A stretch of 64,000 nucleotides of DNA from Nematostella vectensis (GCF_932526225.1 NC_064039.1:8445001-8509000); one strand, 5' to 3'. Counted from the first letter of the stretch, positions 19,812-29,304 are shown. Numbers and translations: made by a program. Notes: generated by a model not told the origin, from the letters alone.

Positions 19812-20050
19812 ATGAGGTGCGGAAAGGATTATTGCGGGTGGCTAAAGGTTTGCCACGCAAACACGTGCGGCCGGAGGTGCATGGACACCTACTGCAAGGT
19901 GCACCTCCAAAGGCTCCGTAAGGGCATCCCCCTCCCCGTGCCGTGCAGGATCTGCGGCATAGGGACTCGGTCGAAGACGCGGTTGTGCGCCCCTGCGGAG
20001 CGAATCGTGAAGGGCAGAGGATGCGTGGCGTCGAGAGGCGCGTTTGGAAA
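19812..20050 (+). CDS. cysteine-rich zinc-ribbon-like segment before the polymerase gene
   Basis: From ATG 19812 the frame encodes MRCGKDYCGWLKVCHANTCG, CMDTYCKVHLQRLRKG and then VPCRICGIGTRSKTRLC. Paired Cys and His residues at regular spacing suggest one or two zinc-binding modules. In related elements this kind of module precedes or is fused to the polymerase. Here the open frame continues into 62-bp tandem repeats and stops at about 20165. It may be the displaced N-terminus of the polymerase gene rather than a separate gene. There is no clear sequence match to a named domain. Confidence 0.5.
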
Positions 20051-20085
20051 TGGTTCGCACTCGTCCTGTCTGACATCGCAGCCCG

Positions 20086-20320
20086 CGGTACGGGCAATTG
20101 ATACTGGGTGGCACAAGGCATACTCAAACGCCCGTCCTGTCCGACACCGCGGTACGGGCGATTAGGGACTGGGTGGCACAAGGCATACCCAAACGCCCGT
20201 CCCGCCGGCTGTGGTACGGGCAATTAGAGACTGGGTGGCACAGGTCATATCCGAACACTCGTCCCGCCGGTTGTGATACGGGCAGTCGGAGACTGGGTGG
20301 CACAGGGTATACCCAAACAT
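20086..20320. repeat. 62-bp tandem repeat, four units
   Basis: Four units with GACTGGGTGGCACAAGGCAT and ACGGGCAATTAGAGACTGGG variants, spaced 62-64 bp. They lie between the zinc-ribbon frame and the polymerase start. Confidence 0.85.
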
Positions 20321-23300
20321 GGACGCTTATATGGAGGAGATTCTCGATAGCAAGCCTGACAAAGAGGCGCCCGCCGTACTGGCAGGGCTGGTCCAGAACA
20401 TCCTGGACGAGGACATCCCCGACGATGTCAAACACAAGCTGCTTAAGCCGCTCGTACCGGCGAAAGTGTGGACAGAGGAAGTCGACCCTTTGTTGCCGGG
20501 ACGGCGACAAGAGGGCCCAGAGAGCTTAGACCCCGAGGAGTACTATTATCTCTTCGTCGGCGGCGCCCATCTTCGGTTCCCAAGCGTGGATGCCACTCTT
20601 CGGGGCCAATACATAAGCGCCGGTGTTTACCAGGAGATTCTCGATAGCATGCCTGACAAAGAGACGCCCGCCGTACTGGCAGGGCTGGTCCAGAACATCC
20701 TGGACGAGGACATCCCCGACAATGTCAAACACAAGCTGCTTAAGCCGCTCGTACCGGCGAGGGTGTGGAGAGAGGAAGTCGACCCTTTGCTGCCGGGACG
20801 GCGGCAAGAGGGCCCGGAGAGCTTAGGCCCCGAGGAGTACTATTCTCCCTTCGTCCGCGGCGCCCATCTTCGGTTCCCAAGCGTGGATGCCACTCTTCGG
20901 GGCCAAGACATGAGCGCCGGTGTTTACCAGGAGATACGAGATCTTGGTGGAGCAGGTGTCATTGCTCTAAAGCCGGTTATGCGGGGGCCCGATATTAATG
21001 ACGATGGCTCGGTGTGGTGGGTCTCGCACGAGCGGGAGTCTCTGCGGGCAAACACCGCTGGTGCTCGAGATGGTAGACCCCGACCGGCGTTACAGACTCT
21101 TTACGGTCGTTGGTAAGGCCCCCGCAGAGCCATTGGCGCCAAACACAGAGGAGGAAGGGCGATCGGAGCACAAGATTGGTCGTTAGTCAAAAGAGGGGGC
21201 CAAATCGCAGTCGGTGCCCTGGAAGGCATCAATGCGGGTATTTGGGAGAAAGGACGAGAGTACCTCGTCTACGTAAGATACGAGCTTCGCCCTCTACCTG
21301 AGCAAAATGGTGAGCCTGGGACAATGTTTGAGCGAGAGGGGAGTGACGCCTTCGCTAACTGTGTTGTGAGCTATGTTGCCGACTTCTTGAGGAATCGCGG
21401 CACCTCGCGCTCCCTTGGTCTGACCAAGACACGAGGCAATATCCTCGAGCGATTTGACAAGAAGCTGGCCACTACGGGATGCACCAAAGAAGACCTCTTT
21501 GAGATGGAAAAGAAGCTCGAGGTAAAGCTAGTAGCCGTGGACGCCCTGGGTAACGTCCTGTGGGACTCGAGGAAGTACAAGACGAGGATCACCATCCCTT
21601 GCCACAATAACCACGCCTGGGCGAAGCTTCCGACTGAACCACCTGCGATCGCGAGCGTCCACGGCCTAGACTTCGAGGCTGAGGGGGAGCTTCGTTCGTT
21701 ATGTCAGGAGAAGGCGGCGCCTCGCGCCACAAAAACGCGCGAGGCAAAAGTGCGAGAGGTGCGCATTCGCTTTATAAACAGGGCGATCCCCAGAAGCACG
21801 AGGATCTTGCTGTCGCTGTGTGGGCGCGTTATAGTCACGCACGAAGGCAAACTGTACCGATCGGGACAAGACGAATGGGCTATCGACAGGGCGTTTACAG
21901 ACGAGACTGGATATGATCCTCAATGGCTCCCTGATGACCACCCAGCCTACCAAGAGTACACCGAAGCTACGCACTCGATGGGAGGTGCAATAGGGTATCG
22001 CTTCAAGAAGTGGACCCAAAGAGAGAACATCAGGCCAACGTCTCTAATACAGGGACGTCGGGCGAGCGGCGCAGGTTGAGTCCAAAGTGTGGAATAGCAA
22101 GGAAATCTTAGGGGCGCCGCCTCATGCGCACATCGACATGCGTGCGGCGTACCTAGGGTGCGAGGATAGTGACTTCGGCGGCGCCTCGGACGCCATTGAT
22201 CTGGTACGGAAATACGGCTTCCCTACGAACGTGTATCGTATCGCGGATGTTGTGGGACGACCATTGAGCGTGGTTCTTCAACTGACCGGGGCCATTCAGC
22301 TGACCGAGTGGGGGTTCTTTGAGGCCTGCCACCCCTACACTTCCGGGAGGGTAGGGCAGCACTTGGAACAAAACGAGGGTTGGATCACCACGCCAGAGCT
22401 CAATGACCTGCTAGACTCGGGTGACCTCGTCATGGCCGCGGCGAGGGAGGTGTTCTATAGCGTCGGAAAAAAGGACTCCATCAAGTTCCCCCGCTCCATC
22501 GCGTGCCGCCCCAGCGGCGAAGACTCGCAGTACCCTGAGGGTCGAGATCTCGCTGTCCGTTTCGTAGGCAAGTGTGCTCGCCATGGCGACGAGTCCTCGA
22601 TCGTAGTCCGCGACCGTGAAGAAGCCGCGTATCTGACAAACCTCCTTGCGGGCACCGACCACTTACTTAACTTCGAGCATGCCGACGGGGCTCATCTGAT
22701 CCAATAACAAGACGGTGTCCGGCGCTCACAATGGTACCATATCAGGGCCTTCGTCTTGGCGTACACAAACATAGCGTTGCGACGCATGTTGAGGCGGATC
22801 CCTCGCGAAGACGTCCTCCGAGTGTGCACAGTGGTGTGAAGCTCGTGGAGCGAAATCCGAGGTATGGAGAGTGGCGCCACAAGAAACCTGGGTACGAGTG
22901 GCGACCCGAAGCGGCTTGGGGTCCGAAGAGCGGGGTGCTTGGCTAGGGAGCCAAGCACTGCGTCGAGTCTGCCGTGCGATCTAGTGGCCGAAACCTCTGC
23001 AAGGATGTATCTAGCCGGCCAGGGAGGATAGGGGAAGACCGAGTGGGCGGTGAGCATGTTCCGCGGCCGCAACGTGGTGGTGCTCACCCCCGAGAACGAC
23101 CTAGCCCACGATCATCGCAACAACCCGCGCCTCGCGTGCGCGGGGCGCGCTCAAACCTACCACCACTACCTCTGCATACCAGCGGAGAAGCCGGTAGAGG
23201 AGTGGAGAACTTCCGAGCTGGGGAACAAACTCGACCGTCTCGCAGAAGTAATCATCATTGACGAGTGCTGTAAGGTACAGACTAAAGTGCTACGCGCCAT

Positions 23301-24050
23301 CCTAGGGTATCTCGCCACGCGGCCGTGTCAGGTAGTGTGTTGTGGCGACTATGGGCAGGTCCCGCCCTGGGGAGATAAACAGGGGCCTCACGATATGCTC
23401 AAGGAGTGGGCACAAGGGAACATCCGCTGGTTCGAGTCCGAATACCGCTGCCTGTGTGAAGACTGCGGAAAGCCGTACAGTACATGCAACTGCGGCTCTG
23501 CCGCGCCCTCCTCCAGGCTCCACGACATAAAGGGCCGGATTTGGTGTCAGCCAGATTCTTAACAGCTTGAGGTGTTTCGAGAGGAGTGGGATGGGGTGGC
23601 GTTCGACGCGGCGATCGAGCAGGCCCACCCAAGCGATGTGTGGGTGTGCTCGACCAACAAGATGGGGGCCCTTGTTCAGCAGCGATTGGTAGAGCACCAC
23701 AGGAAAAACTACCCCCGATTGCCAGCAACCATCCGCTTTGACCCCGATCCCAGCATCGCGCATCGTTATCGCAAGCAAGGGCGGCCGGTGCCCGTGCCAG
23801 GCAAAAGGGGTGAGAAGGTCGACGCGTACAAAGGCACGGTAGTCGAGGTTCCTCTCGACGCGGTCTTTAACGGGCTTCCCCTCGAGTGGAAATACGCGGG
23901 CTGGGGGACGGTCCACCGGGTGCAGGGCAAGACTATCCAGACTCCAAGACGTCTGTTTATCGTAGACCACAGCTTAGAGGGTTGGATCACGAATGCTGTA
24001 TACACCGGCATCTCCCGCGTGCGGCTCGCCGACCAGATAGTCCGCGTGAT
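20319..24050 (+). pseudogene. family-B DNA polymerase fused to SF1 helicase, heavily broken
   Basis: Polymerase-like segments: HIDMRAAYLGCEDSD (about 22130, motif-A-like), GWITTPELNDLLDSGDLV, AVRFVGKCARHGDES and QWYHIRAFVLAYTNIALRRM (about 22730). Helicase segments: Walker A GQGG-stop-GKT at about 23017-23040, Walker B VIIIDEC (about 23250), CCGDYGQVPPW (about 23340) and VHRVQGKTIQ ... GISRVRLADQ (23910-24040). The N-terminus carries a 297-bp tandem duplication. Frameshifts lie near 21100-21190 and 22080. From 22087 on, one frame is kept for 2 kb but has TAA 22705, TGA 22837, TAG 23029 and TAA 23560. It would have replicated the viral genome. Pol-helicase fusions of this type occur in cnidarian and fungal elements. 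The 3' end is cut and joined to the integrase remnant. Confidence 0.75.
20337..20930. repeat. 297-bp in-frame tandem duplication in the polymerase N-terminus
   Basis: GAGATTCTCGATAGC at 20337 recurs at 20634. The 99-codon unit (DKEAPAVLAGLVQNILDEDI ... GAHLRFPSVDATLRG) is present twice, and a third start (GVYQEIRDLGG) follows at 20931. The duplication keeps the frame. Confidence 0.9.
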
Positions 24051-24504
24051 CCACATTGAACTCCGTGCCGTCATCAACCATGAGGATATTAAGCCATGTG
24101 AGAGGTCCCTCTGCATAGATGCCAGCGAGTTCGCGGGAGACGACGGCCGGGCTCTTAGTCCTCAGTGGGCGGGCGGCTTTATATCGTGAAGCAACGTCAA
24201 CGACAGTCAGGGCATACTTGTACCCGCGGTCGGTTGGCAAGAATAGCAGGTCCGACTGGTGGATACGGTTTGGTATCTGCTCCGAGAAGTGGGCGTAGGT
24301 AGTCGGAGGAGGAGGTGTCTGTGTGTAGCCCCCGACGGGCTGCGAGCTTACCCACTTGCGCACTCGATCTTTGGAGGCTGAGCCTTTGGGAAGTTTGGCG
24401 TGCAGAGCGGTCACTCCCTGGAAGCCGCCTCTGGCGTAGTATATAGGACGAAGGAACGCATCGAGTTCTTCGTCGGACATGCGCTTGCCGTTCCGGCGGG
24501 CCAT
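23974..24504 (-). pseudogene. rve-type (retroviral-like) integrase, 3'-truncated
   Basis: The probable start is MARRNGKRMSDEELDAFLRP at 24504, where a PFV-style N-terminal helical region precedes the core (GGFQGVTALHAKLPKG, VRKWVSSQPVGG). The catalytic core shows HQSDLLFLPTDRGYKYALTV with the first Asp, DVASRYKAARPL, and a second Asp in LMVDDGTEF. The frame then crosses a junction at about 24050 into antisense helicase sequence. The third acidic residue (Glu) and the C-terminal domain are absent. The enzyme would have inserted viral DNA with a 6-bp stagger, matching the TATCGG duplication. As it stands it should be inactive. Confidence 0.7.
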
Positions 24505-24731
24505 TACGTGTGTATACGTATAGGTATACGCGATGCATTGCAATGCGTTGCAACGCATGTATCAGTCTCCAACAGGCGTTTGCCGTCTGCTACGCCTTCG
24601 GCGTACGTGCATACGCACTGCTGCGCGAACTCGGTCTGCAATCATCTTATACGCATACGCATGCGTATACGCGCAGCATGGAAAAAGGCCGCCTAGACGC
24701 AGCGCAGAAACACGTTTCAACGGCAGCTGCA
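24505..24731. other. palindrome-rich viral spacer upstream of integrase
   Basis: Contains TGTGTATACGTATAGGTATA, GATGCATTGCAATGCGTTGC, GCCTTCGGCGTACGTGCATA and ATACGCATACGCATGCGTAT. These are dense overlapping palindromes also seen, in pieces, at other viral gene starts. Possibly a divergent promoter; no gene is seen. Confidence 0.5.
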
Positions 24732-24948
24732 TCACAGCAAGCGGCTAGCTGCGTAGCCGATGGCGAGAGCGCCGGCGCCAATGTACGCCAACTCGGCGTT
24801 CTTCTTGCGTTTTGCTGGAGATGTAGTTCATGGCGTTCGCAGAGGGGTCTTTGGTGAAGTCCTCGCGTAAGACCTTGCGCCCAACCCAGCCGATACCGGC
24901 GACGAGGCCGGTTATGACTGCGGCGTCGGTGATGGTCTTTGTAATCTT
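24732..24948 (-). pseudogene. small viral membrane protein remnant (copy B)
   Basis: Matches the 74-aa copy A protein through KITKTITDAAVITGLVAGIG and DFTKDPSANAMNY. The start codon is removed by a 33-bp deletion and the C-terminal half is replaced. The new 3' part in another frame encodes KRKKNAELAYIGAGALAIGY and a stop at 24732, apparently the tail of a different small membrane protein. This is a deletion fusion. Confidence 0.6.
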
Positions 24949-25004
24949 GCGTTATATGCACGGACGTGCGGATATGGGTGGGGCCCTCGTGTCTAAATGT
25001 CTGC

Positions 25005-25637
25005 TTACTCCATGGATAACAGCCGAGATTTGCATTGTCCGGGAGCGCGAAGCGCTGTCGCCGGAACGCGATCCTTGGTCTGCTGTGCGGCCGCTAGCAG
25101 GGCGGGCGGCCTTGCGGGCGGAGTCACGTCGTCGGTACCTTCGGTAGCATGCAGATCGGTAGCTCGCTGGTTAACAGCTGGTGTACGAGTGAACGCGGCA
25201 GCTAGTTCCCGCCTGCGGGTGTAGAGGCCGATCAATGACACTAAAAGGCCAGCGACCCCGATAACCGAGCTAGCCGATCAAGCAGAGTTGTTTTCCGGGA
25301 CTGGTGTGTGTGCCGAAGGCATCTTCGGCGCGCGCAAGCCCTCGCGTCCCTGCGGCTCGCTCGGCCCCGGGGCCACCGGCGACTCAACGTGTTGCACGAC
25401 ACGAAGTGCCTCTTTCTTCGCTCTGTTAATTCGGTTCCACTTTGCCAAGCGCCTTCCGGCTTCGACTCGTCCAGGGTGTTTAGGTCGGGTCGCGGGTGGT
25501 TCGGGGCTCGTGATTCTCTCCGCCAACGCCGAAGGCGTACGTGCAGGTTCTTAATGATGCTCATCAGCGGCTTGTTTGTCAGGTTCCGCTGACGTTCCGG
25601 CAGGCTGGGCACTAGTACTTCCTTGAGGTTCCTCCAT
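25005..25637 (-). pseudogene. broken viral gene with C-terminal membrane segment (copy B)
   Basis: Counterpart of 518-1204. The frame starts at ATG 25637, meets TAA at 25551-25553 (one codon away from the copy A TAA) and shares the TGA at 25278-25280. The basic segment RVEAGRRLAKWNRINRAKK and the membrane segment before TRRREL are preserved. Frame loss differs in the G-rich 3' part. Function is unknown. Confidence 0.6.
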
Positions 25638-25696
25638 TTGTGTTGACACGCGGTGTCAACTACTTGGTACCAAGCGGTAGAAGAAGTGGCAAACTT

Positions 25697-26313
25697 TCAA
25701 ATGAACGTCTGCTCTGGGATGGCAGACTCGCCACTGTGCGTTTGCTGTTCCGGCAGGCAAACCACTGGTGAGTCCGCGACTGCTAACTCGTGTTGACACC
25801 GCGTGTCAGCGCTTGCCGTTCCGGCGGTGTTCACATGACGTGCTACGTGTAACGCCCCGACGGCTAAAGCCATCAAACGACCGCAGCGTAGAGACAGGCT
25901 TCCGCACAATGTGCGGAGCTCGTTGTTGATGATGTAGTCGGACACTAGGTCATTGTGAAGATCGGCCACACTGTCTATCGGCAGCGCCATGCCTACTAGC
26001 TTGGTCGTAAGCTTCAGAAAGCTGTCTGCCAGGGCGTCTGTAGTCCGGCTGGCTAGAGCGGTCTCGTATCGCTTCTCACCTCCTCGGCGCTCATGCGTTT
26101 GACGTCGTCGTGAGTCAGGGCCTTGCCTACCATTTCTCTCGACTTCACCGAGGCTATGAGAATCGCGAGTTTCTCCCTCGCGTCTGCTATCTCAGTCTGC
26201 TCAACTCCGGTTGCCGTTCCGGAAGGCTGCGTCGAGCAGCCCAACGACTCGACGGCCGGGAGGACGGCGGTGCCCCCCTCAAGAAGACTCTCAAAGTATT
26301 CGTCGCTCATCAT
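25697..26313 (-). pseudogene. viral gene of unknown function with one frameshift (copy B)
   Basis: The start MMSDEYFESLLEGGTAVLPA is at 26313, with a helical acidic region through VKSREMVGKALTHDDVKRMS. A single-base frameshift near 26075 moves the reading to YETALASRTTDALADSFLKL, DLVSDYIINNELRTLCGSLS and a C-terminal Ala/Thr/Ser linker ending at 25697. It is longer than the internally deleted copy A version. No known domain is recognised. It lies between the membrane-protein pseudogene and the ATPase. Confidence 0.6.
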
Positions 26314-26396
26314 GCCGTGGCTAAGTTGCAACACGTGTGATTACGTATGTACGCATGTATATGTGTGCACACACACGTTATGCCCTAGGGCGGTGG

Positions 26397-26999
26397 TTAC
26401 CGTTCAACTAGGGCGATGGTATAAGGGTGACGCAAGCAAAACTCTAACTTCGAGAACTTTTTCGTCTTGAGGGCCTTCATGTATTCATTCATCTTCTCTT
26501 CTGAGAGCTCCGCGCCGTAGTCATGCAGGATAGCTTTCATGTCCGCCTTGCTGGGGGTATAGAAGACCACCAAGGCCGCGATGTTCTCACGGAACGGCTT
26601 CGTGATGCTGGTGAGCTGCTGCGTGATCACCCACACGCTAATACCCACGTGGCGCGCGCTGAACGCCAAGCTGACGAGCTGGTCAGAGCGCCTCTTTACG
26701 TCTTTCGAGGCCGCACAGTCGTCGAGTATGATTAGCGTATTAGTGGCTTCGAAGAGAGCGGAGACAAACCTCAGCAGTATGTCGATCTGACCCTCCTCAG
26801 GTGCGATGACATACAGACGATTGTCGCCCTCGCCGAAGCCGTCGTATCTTTTGTTGTAGACAAAGGTAGGACACATGAGTACGATGTAGTCGAACTTGCC
26901 CCGGAAAGGGCCGCGCAGCCGGTCCACTACGAATTGGGTCTTCCCGCATGACGTCGGGCCCACGATGAGAGCGTTAAATGGGATGTTTTTCGGGTCCAT
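26397..26999 (-). CDS. A32-type FtsK/HerA DNA-packaging ATPase (copy B)
   Basis: A 200-aa intact frame with Walker A GPTSCGKT, Walker B LIILDDC, FSARHVGISVWVITQQ and a C-terminal RHPYTIALV. Compared with copy A it differs at a handful of positions (FRGKFDYI, KRYDGFGEGD, APEEGQ, FEATNT, RRSDQL, MNEYM). The changes are mostly conservative and no stop was gained, while neighbouring genes collected several. It would pump DNA into preformed capsids. It lies between the MMSDEYF-type gene and the capsid gene, transcribed away from the right TIR. Confidence 0.9.
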   Translation of the reverse strand: MDPKNIPFNALIVGPTSCGKTQFVVDRLRGPFRGKFDYIVLMCPTFVYNKRYDGFGEGDNRLYVIAPEEGQIDILLRFVSALFEATNTLIILDDCAASKDVKRRSDQLVSLAFSARHVGISVWVITQQLTSITKPFRENIAALVVFYTPSKADMKAILHDYGAELSEEKMNEYMKALKTKKFSKLEFCLRHPYTIALVER

Positions 27000-27035
27000 A
27001 CCGCTTCGCGCAGAAACACGCTCCGGCGTATGTGC

Positions 27036-28308
27036 TCAGTATTGTATGAACTCTAGCTGTCCGTTCATAAGGTTCATTTGAGCGTCGGCCACCACAAACA
27101 CGTGACAGTTTACGGTACCCGTGCCGCTTGCCGTGCGTTTTATCTCGAGGTGCACACCGTCGCGGGTATTGACCAATCGGAGACCACCCCCATGGATAGC
27201 ACTGTCGTCCGTCGTTCGAAGGTCGATCCACAGAGCAAACTTGTTATCGCCATAGAACGACTCGGGGCCGATTGCCGGGGCGGCGAGCGCTCCGCTGTGC
27301 CCCTCCCCCCCCCCCCCCCGGGGAGGGGCGGACGAACCGCCTTTTCGCCTCCCTCCAGAAATCCGTGGGGCGAAGCCCCTGGCTGAAGACCTTGTTTGGC
27401 ATGCCGTCGATTGTAACGCGAACGCTCTGGATGTCGGGGTATACGAACTTCTCAGAGTCGCGAGCCCCTGCCGTGTATGGCTCCACAAAGAGGAGCAACA
27501 GACCACTCATAGACCTTCGCGGCAGGTTGACACTCTCGTTGATTATGCTGTCCGTCCCTTTGCTAATATGGAATGTCTTGTGAAGGTTCTCGTAGAAGAA
27601 CGTTGTGCCGTTTTGGTAGGCGGCGGCTGCAGACCGGGCGAGGTTGTCGTCCCTCAGGCTTTCGTACTCCAGCTCTAGATTTTTGATGCCATAGGATAAT
27701 TTGGTAGCATCGCTTCCGACTACTACCTGGTCAACCGCTGCGAACGTGATCTTGAAGAGCAGCGCCTCGGAGAGCGCCCTTGGGTACAGCACGCCGTGGT
27801 CCGTCAGCAGAGAATGGTCTAGCGGGATGGTGTACCTCGCCCCGTGGGCGGCGTTTAGAGCGTTCTCCTTGGCGTTACTGGTCGCTTTATCGCCAGCCTT
27901 GGAGCGAAGCTTGCGCATGTTTTCTTACTGTATGCCCTGCTCCAGGCGGTCCTCTCTCTCGACCTTGGACAGGTAAAGCTCCTCATACGTCTTGAAGACG
28001 TCGTAGCGGTTGGTGTCCTGGAGCGTTTCTCCTGCAAACGTGATTTTCAGGCGGCTCACGAGATTTCGGCCGACGTTGTTCACGACGGTATTATTTGCAT
28101 GGCCTGAGACGGAGAGATTGAGACCGACCCTCAAGGAGCCAGGCACGAGTGTGACGCCTTCCGATAGCTTTGGGACCGCCACATATAGCGTCTCGCCTGG
28201 GGAGGTCGTCGACGGGTTGAGAGTGACCCGGTGAACAGTTCTCTCGGCTTTTAACCCCAGAGGAGTTCTGGGTGTTCGCTGGGGGTGGAGTTTATCGCTG
28301 ACTGACAT
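27036..28308 (-). pseudogene. major capsid protein, broken (copy B)
   Basis: Start ATG at 28308 (MSVSDKLHPQRTPRTPLGLK) and natural stop at 27036-27038. An in-frame TAA at 27925-27927 matches copy A exactly, and a frameshift arises at the 15-C run 27305-27319. Copy A's extra TAG is absent here. Relative to copy A, four residues' worth of sequence (QVNL area, near 27586) is altered by a small deletion. Capsid segments such as GSLRVGLNLSVSGHANNTVV, RSMSGLLLLFVEPYTAGARD and VNCHVFVVADAQMNLMNGQL are clear. It would form the icosahedral shell. Confidence 0.85.
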
Positions 28309-28377
28309 CGTATACGTATATATACTATATATACATAAAGTACGAAGCCGCGTGGCTATGGGTTATGCGCACGCATC
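28309..28377. promoter_or_regulatory. divergent viral promoter region (copy B)
   Basis: Same CGTATACGTATATATACTAT element as copy A, directly upstream of the capsid ATG and about 40 bp from the plus-strand gene start at 28378. It is shorter than copy A by 38 bp. Confidence 0.5.
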
Positions 28378-29304
28378 ATGGGTGATGTTGACGTTGACAT
28401 TGACGATACCTTGCCGGGTGCGTCCGCCGATCGCGGGGCGGGGGACGACGAGACGATGCCCCTTATCCCGTTTGACCCCGACGATGGGCAGTCGATCCCA
28501 ATGACGAGCACGTCGTCGCGTACGCATGCTGCGCATAGCATGGCTACGCGAAGCGCAACGCAAACCGCCGGAACGGCAAGCGCTGAAACCTCGTTCATCA
28601 CAGAGGGTGCAGCGATAAGACTCGGTCTCCAGTCCCTCAGGGAGGAATACCCAGATCTTAACAAGAATCTGATACGGTTCCAGTCAGACCGGAGGGGAAA
28701 GACGCTAATACAGGTTCGCAACCTCGACAAAGGAGGTTGGTCTAATCCAAGGCAGCTGTTCAACGCGGACGGGAGCGTCCGACAGGACGTTGCAAATCTG
28801 AAAGGCTTCAAGCTGGCGATGGGGTCCGTGGCAGAGATAGACGCGGTCATCCAGGAGAACACAGAACGGGTCCAAGAGCTGCAAGGGGTGGTAGCCACAG
28901 ACAGGGAGACCATCGACGACCCTAACACGTCAGAGAGTAGCCGCCAAGAGGCCCGTGAGCGCAACGAGGAGAGGCTGTCCGAGATTGACGAACTAGAACG
29001 CGAAAACCGAGAGCTCGAGAACCAAAAGCCGCTAAAAGAGCGCATCAAAGCCATCTTCAAAAAGCACGGCTTTACCGTCACCGCTATCGGGTTGGCCGTA
29101 GCGATGACGATCGCGGCCATTGTGACGTCGCTCGGCAAGTCGCTCTCCTCCGTGGCCAGAGGGGTCGGTAACGGTCTTAAGGCTATCGGGAAAAAGCTAG
29201 GCGAGCTTCTCCCTGGGCTAGTAGGCAGCATCGCGAACTTCGTGTTTAAGGCTGCAGGAGAAGCGGTGAAATTCCTGGCGAAAATGCGTGGCTGCTCATT
29301 CTAG
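28378..29304 (+). pseudogene. conserved viral membrane protein, C-terminus lost by frameshift (copy B)
   Basis: Same protein as 3591-4571 up to the last 18 residues. A one-base deletion near 29276 (a TT reduced to T) changes the ending to LAKMRGCSF and removes the terminal membrane segment. The rest, including the coiled coil, KAIFKKHGFTVTAIGL and the Gly-rich hydrophobic region, is intact. It contains RTHAAHSM at the same place. It may retain partial function, but loss of the anchor is likely to be severe. Confidence 0.7.

Noticed and set aside
19633-20223. 196-codon minus-strand open frame
   Set aside because: It joins the duplicated 3' end of the last viral gene in the TIR to antisense of the zinc-ribbon and 62-bp repeats; not a gene.
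22705-23562. Alternative genetic code or stop readthrough in the viral polymerase
   Set aside because: All three stop codons occur in frame and other genes use them as normal ends, so decay is simpler.
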